Assembly: GCA_023515745.1 (NCBI GenBank)
Contig: JALECJ010000005.1
Coordinates: forward strand, 806,001 to 870,000
Reading direction: 5' to 3'
Source of the DNA: Amoeboaphelidium protococcarum
Lineage: Eukaryota; Aphelidiomycota; Aphelidea
DNA: 64,000 nucleotides
Every line of letters starts with the position of its first letter. Position 1 is the first letter of the stretch. Shown in pieces: positions 57,609-64,000 of the stretch. A model generated the notes under the pieces. It was not told the origin of the DNA. It did no database searches and saw only the letters and a list, made by a program, of their open reading frames with translations. The position numbers and the translations under genes were made by a program.

Positions 57609-59990
57609 ATGTAGTATTCATAATAATTGAAAGAGAAATATTTCTACTAATTAAGAATTGGATGCAGGTAGAATTCTGGCTGTACCAACTCATTTTGTGC
57701 TTCCAATCCATCCACGGAGTTCAAGTCAATGTCGGACGATGAAATTCTGGAAATTGCACAATAGTTGGCTGAATAAGGTCCATAGTTCATATGCTTATCC
57801 TCTTCTGGATCAATTGCTTAAGCTGTATAATAAGAAAATGTTCCGTAGTCCAGTAGTCTTGTTGAAATACCTCCATAAATCCCTGATAATGTGCATGGAA
57901 TTGAGGCTCTTTGTCATTGTCTGCAACTTGCTCAGAGCAATTAGAAGGAGTCAATAATTAACCGAATGTTTAAAGATATCAAATCAGTATCTGACGCATT
58001 TATTAGAGATTCTATTGTTCATATGATTGATAGCCAAGTCTAATAGCTTTAGCATTTAATCAGACAAGCAGATAATAGCTCGATCATCATTAAAGTGCTC
58101 ACTATATTGTTGGATAAAGTGATGCTTTACAGTAATGTCGAGAATATGGAAATGTCTATAAGGGCCGATACTATTAATTCATTGCTAATGATGTTATTTA
58201 TGATATGTCAACTCAATACTGATTCCATGTCTGGCCAGAGTTATGATTTGACTATTCATGTGCTGCAGGTATTATCAAGAATTGTAGTTAAATCGCATGA
58301 TCTTTCGCTGGCGTTTATTAATATTATTTAAAATCAAGTCTCCTCTGAGAGATTATAGAGTCATCTTCATCAGCATAATTACATTTCTAGATCGAATTAG
58401 GAAATTCTGGATGAAGTCAGACTCGCTGGGCGATGCTTTATGCTTTTTATAACACCGCTGCAAAGGTTCATTTCACAAAGAGTTAAAGAGATTATTGATT
58501 TAAAAGTTGTTCTCTCTGCTGATAGTTCGAGTGGTGCTGTTGTTATAAATAAGGATGAAGCTTTACGAAATGCTGTGATGGTTCTTGATTTATTTCATTA
58601 GTGCTGGAGTGATAAGTTTTTCGAGTTGGTTCCTCTCATTATTGGAATTGACAGTTAAGACTTAATGAACAGCAACAATAGCAGTGGTGATTCTCGACTT
58701 TAAATTTGGTACAACAGAAATGTAAATGAATACCTGGAAATTAAAGAAGATTTTCCTCATTATAAAGCCAAGGAGGGATTCTCTTTCTGCAATCATCCCT
58801 GGATATTGAATGTCTCGACAAAGAGTGATATTCTTAAAGTGGAGTCTATGGTGTAGATGAGACATGAATTGCAAGATTCGTTTTTCAGAGCCATGTTTGC
58901 AGGTGTTAATAGTCCGTACTTGATTATTGAGGTGCGAAGAGATAGTATTGTAAGAGACGCAATGTTTTAACTGGAACCGCGGCGAAAGTAGGATTTAAAG
59001 AAGCAGCTCAAAGTTCAGTTTATCGGAGAGGAAGGCGTAGATGAAGGAGGTGTGTAAAAGGAATTTTTTTAGTTGATCTTTAGAGAATTGATGGACCCAA
59101 TGTATGGCATCTTTGAAAGATAGGAAGATAGTGGTCTGTATTGGTTCACAAAGTCAACGCTTCTTCAGAACCATGTTGATAAGGTTTTACTTGAAGAAGT
59201 TTGCCTGATTGGTCGATTGATTGGACTGGCCATATATAATAGTGTCATACTGGATGTGTAATTCCCAGTTGCTTTATATAAGAAATTGAGCGGTTAGAAG
59301 CCTTCATTGGATGACCTATTGTAATACGATCCTATGCTTGGCAAATCAATGGAAGATCTATTAGATTTCAAAGATGGAGATGTTAAGGACGTGTATGATA
59401 GATCATTCGCTGTTGATTACTCAGTCTTTGATTAAACTCATCAATACGAACTTCTTCCTAATGGACAGTCTATAGATTTGACGAATGATAACAGGGAGCA
59501 ATTTGTGTAATTGTACGTTGATTTCATATTTAACAAGTCCTGTGAGAAGTTGTTCCAGTCATTTGCAGACGGATTCTGGTCTGTGTGTTAGGGAAGTGCA
59601 ATCTCACTGTTCCATCCGCTGGAAATGGAGCTGCTAATCTGCGGTACGCTGGATCTAGATTTTAATGAGCTTCGTAAACACACTTAGTACGATGGTGGGT
59701 ATGCGGCCGACTCTCCAGTCGTATCTCTATTCTGGGATGTTGCGATTAATCTGGATACCGAGTAGAAGAAGCGTTTGCTATTCTTTACCACTGGCACTGA
59801 TAGAGTTCCTGTTCATGGATTCAGTAAACTTGGCTTCACTATCACAAAAAGTGGTCCTGACTCGGAACGACTGCCAAGTTCCCACACTTGTTTTAATGTT
59901 CTCCTCCTACCAGAGTACTCTAGCTCAGACAAGTTAAAAGATAAACTGCTGACTGCCTTACAAAACGCAGAAGGATTTGGTATGATATGA
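57609..59990 (+). CDS. HECT E3 ubiquitin ligase with AZUL zinc domain (UBE3A/E6AP-type)
   Basis: 793 aa, one exon, ATG 57609 to TGA 59988. The N-terminal AZUL zinc domain (about 10-70): [26 protein letters not shown], with later Cys (QFICLS, LCHCLQ), as in UBE3A (GC....C.N.FC.S.P). The middle is helical. The HECT domain starts about residue 450 ([36 protein letters not shown]). It ends with [18 protein letters not shown], and [18 protein letters not shown] holds the catalytic Cys (T.C.N.L.LP.Y). The C-terminus [11 protein letters not shown] matches the family tail. The start is set by the AZUL motif. Confidence 0.93.
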
Positions 59991-60196
59991 TTTCAAAAAA
60001 TTATGGCGCCTTTTTATGCTATGCTTTAATATTGTATTGCGCAGATGAGTATTAAACAATTTAATAGAAATGTTATTTTGATTTAAATGATTCTATTGAT
60101 AGTGGGGATTTTAAACAAAAGTCAGAGATATGAGTAGCATGAAGAACGACTTCAACATCCATCTTCTTAGTCATGACCAAAAAGTAAGGAACTATC

Positions 60197-61471
60197 TCAA
60201 CGTTGAGGCCTCAAAGGACTTCGACTATCATTTCTACTATCGTTGCGACTTGTGTTTTCAGAGTCTGACTATTTCAATGGGACTTCATGCCGGACTATGA
60301 GCAGACCATCATCTCCAATTACCAATTCATCATCTTCATCATTGTTGTAACTAATATTGTCAGTATCGTTGAGACCAGTAACAGCCAAACCATTAGTAAA
60401 CAATTTCCCGCCCCCATTCAGATTCGCATCTTCTTCATCTTCGAGGAAATCAACATCATCTTTCAATGTTTAAAATCTGTCCGGATTCTGACCATACGTG
60501 GAAATAAATGGACTCTTGATAATATCTAGAGTAGAGCTATGGTGCGATCGACTATTAGCTCTGGATCTCTAATTACCGCCAGCAGTCTTTGGCGTATTCA
60601 GCAGAAAGACGCCAATAAATATAGTCAAGAATCCACAGAAAATACTGGTCAAATCATTTCCAGATGTATCAGATATTCCTTGGAATAGAATCACACTGGC
60701 AGATATGGTGGCAGTTGTAAAAAACACATAGTAGATCGGAGTGACAATGTTGGTGGAGAAGAGATCCAGAGCCTTGTTGAAGTAATTCATCTGCGTGACT
60801 ATACAAGTCACAACGACTATGATAAACAGGTAGGTGGATGGATACACAAACTGATTATTACCGGAGAAGGTGAGTTTAAGAGCAATACCAAACGCTTTGC
60901 AAGCCATCACAGTAATGCTGCCGACCAAAGAGCAGATGGAGATGTAGACAAGCGGATTTCGCTTCCCATACTTTGGCGCGTAATGATAGATGAGCAATAC
61001 CGATATGGAAGTGGATAGGATCATATATATAAGGAAACCAGGCTGCAGGGCATATTACAGCATTTCGTTGATAGACTCCACCTTCTTCTCTTCCGGGGCA
61101 TGGAGAATGATGATGAGCGAGCCAATAAGTGACAGCGCACTGCCAATAATACCATCGCGACCCAGTTATTCACCCAGAAAGAACTGAGCCAGCAGAGCAC
61201 TAATCAGGACGGACAGAGCTCCAAGCGGAGTGACCAGAATAGCCGGTGCAAAGGAGTACGCCGCAAAATTGGCCAGTTCACCGCCAACCATCACAATCAT
61301 TCCCACCCACCATAAGCTATTGCTCAAGTACCCGTAACTATCAGTGCCGCCACCACTATGATGAGATCTAGATGCAATGAGTCCCTTCTTTGTAATAATA
61401 TAAGAAGCACCAATCAGCAGGGAGGAGGACAGAGCAAGTATTAACCCAACATATTTATCATCCACCGCCAT
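60197..61471 (-). CDS. NIPA-type magnesium transporter
   Basis: 424 aa, minus strand, ATG 61471, TGA 60197. Nine hydrophobic helices in EamA-like order: LILALSSSLLIGASYIITKK, WWVGMIVMVGGELANFAAY, APAILVTPLGALSVLISALL, DGIIGSALSLIGSLIIILHA, PLVYISICSLVGSITVMACK, TYLFIIVVVTCIVTQMNYF, NIVTPIYYVFFTTATISAS. SSLLIGAS..ITKKG and P.ALVTPLGALSV are NIPA1-4 signatures. The cytosolic tail (about 310-424) is acidic and Ser-rich. NIPA proteins move Mg2+ at plasma or endosomal membranes. Confidence 0.93.
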
Positions 61472-61991
61472 TTGTATATATGATTGAATATATATATCTC
61501 TGGACGGATACTAAGATTTACTGATCAAGTAGACTAGGCAATACAAAGAGTATTCAGAGATATGTACAGTCAAATTAAAATACAAAATCACCTCAACTTA
61601 AAGTAGATTAATTATTTACAGTAAAGGCTTGAGAGGAAAGAACAAGATTCAATTCAAAAATTCACAATCTCGAAAATATAGCGTTTATTAATAGCCTAAA
61701 ATTACAAGATGAAACTTTTACATTCTACAGGCCTAAGATATCAGAAAATAATAACTTGACCACTCTTTATATTAGAAGACTATAAGCAACTTTAATAAGT
61801 ATAAAAACGACGAGTGAACGTTGAAATATCTGTTAGGTGACATTAGAAGCTCAGATCTTTTGCGAGTTCCGTTTCAAGAAAAGTTTTCATTTTCTTTGAG
61901 CGTTCCGCCATTGAAAAGCGTCCTTAGCTGCAGTTAATCACCTACTTACTTGGCGTCACATTAAACATTACTTGAAGTCATAATAAGCTTG
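61472..61991. other. 520-bp divergent intergenic region (NIPA / GDT1)
   Basis: AT-rich with no recognised frame. Shared promoter space for two ion transporters. Confidence 0.5.
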
Positions 61992-63172
61992 ATGGAAATG
62001 AAGCTATTAATCCTCTCTATACTAAGTGTTGCTCTATTTGGTTATGCTCGGTCTCTGAATATTAACTCACGGCAAGACATTGATCTCGAATTTGACAAAG
62101 TGTCGTTGGAACCAATCAAGAATATTCTTGCTGAACCTGAAGTAATTTAAACTTTCGTTCATCTATTTGTCCAATATATAACACGTCATTATTAAGTTTA
62201 GGTGTCTGCATAGACGGAAGTTATCAAGGCTCGCGAGACACAGCTGCAAGGGGGTCCATTGAATAATGATGGTCCTGTGAAAGAGATTAACAAGTACAAG
62301 TCGTTCACGGCCGCGTTTATGGTCATAACAATGTCTGAAATTGGAGATAAAACTTTTATTATTGCGGCGATCCTGGCCATGAGGAATCCTAGAATGATTG
62401 TGTTTCTTGGTGCTTCATCTGCACTCGTTCTAATGACTGTATTGAGTGCCGCGCTGGGTTACGCGGTGCCAAATTTAATTCCAAGATCAGTTACTTAATG
62501 GTTGGCGGGAATATTGTTTCTTGTTTTTGGCTTGAAAATGCTCAAGGTATCGTCACTTTGATTATGGACGTGTATGCTGACTATTATCGCACGAGAATAA
62601 TGTAGGAGGGATATGAGATGACGGGAGATGAAACTAGCAAGGAGATGTCTGAAGTTGAGGAAGAGTTGCAGGAGATGCAACGAGCTGGCAAGAAGATCGA
62701 CGATCAGACGGTGGAGGAAGGAAACGTATACGATGACGATGATGGCGTACTGGACCATTCGATGAAAAGCAAGGACGTGAGTATGTTGATTTCACTCTAG
62801 AACTTGGCTTCTCTTCTACTCACCCCCGTCTTTGTGCAGACATTTGTGATGACTTTCCTCGCCGAATGGGGTGACAGATCATAAATCGCAACGATCGCGC
62901 TGGCCGCGTCTGAAGATTTCGTGTTTGTTTCACTCGGCGCGTCCATTGCACATTGTCTCTGCACCGGCGCGGCTGTTCTCGGCGGAAGATTACTCGCGTC
63001 AAAGATATCCATACGGACAGGTAAGTTGTTTTTCGATGATGATCTTTAGATTTAATCGTGTCAAGTGTTATTGATTTGCCTTGTAGTTACGATTGTCGGG
63101 GCTTTGGGATTTATAGCTTTTGCATTTATCACCTTTTATTATGCCAGAGAAGATTAAGCTTTGAAGTCGTGA
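61992..63172 (+). CDS. GDT1: GDT1/TMEM165-type Golgi Mn2+/Ca2+:H+ exchanger
   Basis: Exons 61992-62141, 62202-62546, 62606-63020, 63087-63172, 331 aa. The first acceptor is TTTAG, the other two TGTAG. It has a signal peptide (MKLLILSILSVALFGYA). Two UPF0016 repeats follow: repeat 1 has ITMSEIGDKTFIIAAILAM (E.GDKT) and WLAGILFLVFGLKML. An acidic cytosolic linker (DDDDGVLDH) follows. Repeat 2 has TPVFVQTFVMTFLAEWGDRS then QIATI, whose Gln is TAA at 62882, then GRLLASKISIRTVTIVG. The two E-G-D-(K/R)-(T/S) motifs form the ion site. It supplies Mn2+ for Golgi glycosylation. Confidence 0.96.
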
Positions 63173-63351
63173 TATTACACAATACGTAATGTTATTCTGT
63201 ATTGGGAATATTTTTGTTAGTTTATCATACTATACTTCTTTGTCATAAAGCGAGTTGAGTATTGCGTAATTTTCCCATTTAATTTCACCAGATCAAGTTT
63301 CTTTTTATTGCAAGTTACTATATCGCGTTATATATTTATTATATATAAATC

Positions 63352-64000
63352 ATGACTGGATAAATTCCGTTCAATTAAAGGAAGGTTGAAATTCTAAAAT
63401 CTATAGACGAAAATGATAAATCTGTGAAGTAGTCAATAGATACTCACGCGTTACCCATTGTAAACTTGCTCAATGATATGGACTAATATGTCACAACCTC
63501 AAGGTTAGCTTTTGTTATTAAATGAACTGATGATATTAATGCAAACCGTAATCTAGTTGTTAATGTAGTTGTTCAGGAAGAATATCTATTGTGGCGCAAC
63601 CATCAGATTCTAATACCTCAGATAATAATAAAATGAAGAAGAAGGCTTCTGAATGGATTTACGCGTCGCATGATCTGGTTGATGATACTAGTAGTGTTAT
63701 AGAGCTTATTAAGCTTCCCAGTGGAAGTGAACAAGATTTTGAGTCTATCGTCTATTTCAAGATGGAGCCTTTTGTTCTCCATGTGGAAGCTGACAGTGTT
63801 TAAAATGGTGAAGCATTGCTTAAAACTGCACTTCAAGCCGGGTATCGTAATTCCGGTTTGACATTGTCCAAATCAAGAGTCATGGTGGGGATTAGACACA
63901 CAATGAAACTGGATGTGCCTATTGGAGTTATTACAACTGATGGAACGCGTCGATTGATGGTGAGTGACTAGTATCTTGAGTGGTTACTATAAATAGCGAA
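63352..64000 (+). CDS. TYW3: TYW3, wybutosine (yW) synthesis methyltransferase, 3' end outside the window
   Basis: Exons 63352-63503 and 63569 to beyond 64000; the intron 63504-63568 is GTTAGC...TGTAG. The sequence DTHALPIVNLLNDMDQYVTT then SSCSGRISIV spans the splice and is the TYW3 signature (ID..I.PL+..+N....Y.TTSSCSGR). It continues with SEWIYASHDLV, FKMEPFVLHVEADSV, LLKTALQAGYRNSGLTLSKS and MVGIRHTMKLDVPIG, all in family order. It N4-methylates the tricyclic base during yW synthesis on tRNA-Phe position 37. The frame is still open at the window end. Confidence 0.95.

Noticed and set aside
57658-57957. 100-codon ORF starting [10 protein letters not shown]
   Set aside because: It is out of frame with the HECT gene and overlaps the AZUL-encoding region, so it is a shadow frame.
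62780-62803. 24-nt or 63-nt intron before the second GDT1 repeat
   Set aside because: Reading straight through is in frame, TGA-free, and keeps the residues TPVFVQTF that belong to the repeat.
1-64000. Standard-code reading: many small genes of 60-130 codons, or massive pseudogenisation
   Set aside because: The small frames line up in one reading frame separated only by TAA/TAG, never TGA, and the joined proteins match full-length families. Decay would scatter all three stops and frameshifts.
1-64000. Bacterial, organellar or ciliate origin
   Set aside because: Spliceosomal introns and nuclear families exclude bacteria and organelles. mL60, ERF4, PAN3, GDT1 and RMN1-like content argues against a ciliate despite the same code, though one window cannot prove it.

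Overview
This is nuclear DNA from a compact eukaryotic genome, AT-leaning, with about 36 protein genes in 64 kb on both strands and short GT-AG introns (about 44-78 nt). The decisive feature is the genetic code. Nearly every gene is open over hundreds of codons only if TAA and TAG are read as glutamine, and every gene ends at TGA. Conserved glutamines fall on these codons: TAG at 9791 in the LSG1 G2 motif, TAG at 13032 in V-ATPase subunit D, and TAA at 62882 in the GDT1 signature. Read with the standard code, almost every gene here breaks into pieces, so the CDS calls below use TAA/TAG=Gln and TGA=stop.

Gene content points to an opisthokont on the fungal side. There is a mitoribosomal mL60 homologue (a fungal-type subunit), ERF4/GOLGA7, PAN3, an RMN1/RBM26-27 protein and GDT1. 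There are also families usually discussed in animals and their relatives: AZUL-HECT (UBE3A type), IQ-Sec7-PH (IQSEC type), full-length AIFM1, FAM177 and an IQ+BAG protein. An early-diverging fungus or close relative is my inference. A ciliate or alga is less likely but cannot be excluded from one window.

Layout: 0-6.6 kb, Bro1/ALIX protein, FAM177-like protein, a tiny gene beside a 125-bp tandem duplication, and a 673-aa multi-spanning membrane protein. 7-15.5 kb, EME1, LSG1, TCD-type t6A dehydratase, VMA8, ETF-QO. 15.6-19.4 kb (minus), tubulin cofactor C and exocyst SEC8. 19.4-23.2 kb, an unresolved multi-exon locus, eL41, mL60, an unknown (possibly mitochondrial) protein, and bS18m. 23.2-26.6 kb (minus), IQ-BAG and IQ-Sec7-PH. 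27-31.4 kb, importin-beta KAP95 and JJJ1. 31.5-37.9 kb, an N/Q-rich protein, a longin-like protein, VMA7, PTRHD1, ERF4, IDH2. 38-40 kb, a graveyard of mobile elements holding a broken Fanzor (eukaryotic TnpB-like nuclease) and a copia reverse-transcriptase fragment. 40-50.8 kb, a KEN-box protein, F-box protein, ornithine decarboxylase, AIFM1, RBM26/27-like protein, tetraspan protein. 51-64 kb, PAN3, a zinc-binding protein, a Ty3/gypsy scrap, an A/B-type cyclin behind three MCB boxes, UBE3A-like HECT ligase, NIPA Mg transporter, GDT1, and TYW3 (cut by the window end).

Functional themes are housekeeping: vacuolar ATPase (two subunits), vesicle traffic (Bro1, SEC8, ARF-GEF, ERF4), mitochondrial ribosome and respiration, ribosome biogenesis (LSG1, JJJ1, eL41), and cell-cycle proteolysis (cyclin, KEN-box, F-box, HECT). 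No tRNA, rRNA, CRISPR or origin was recognised.
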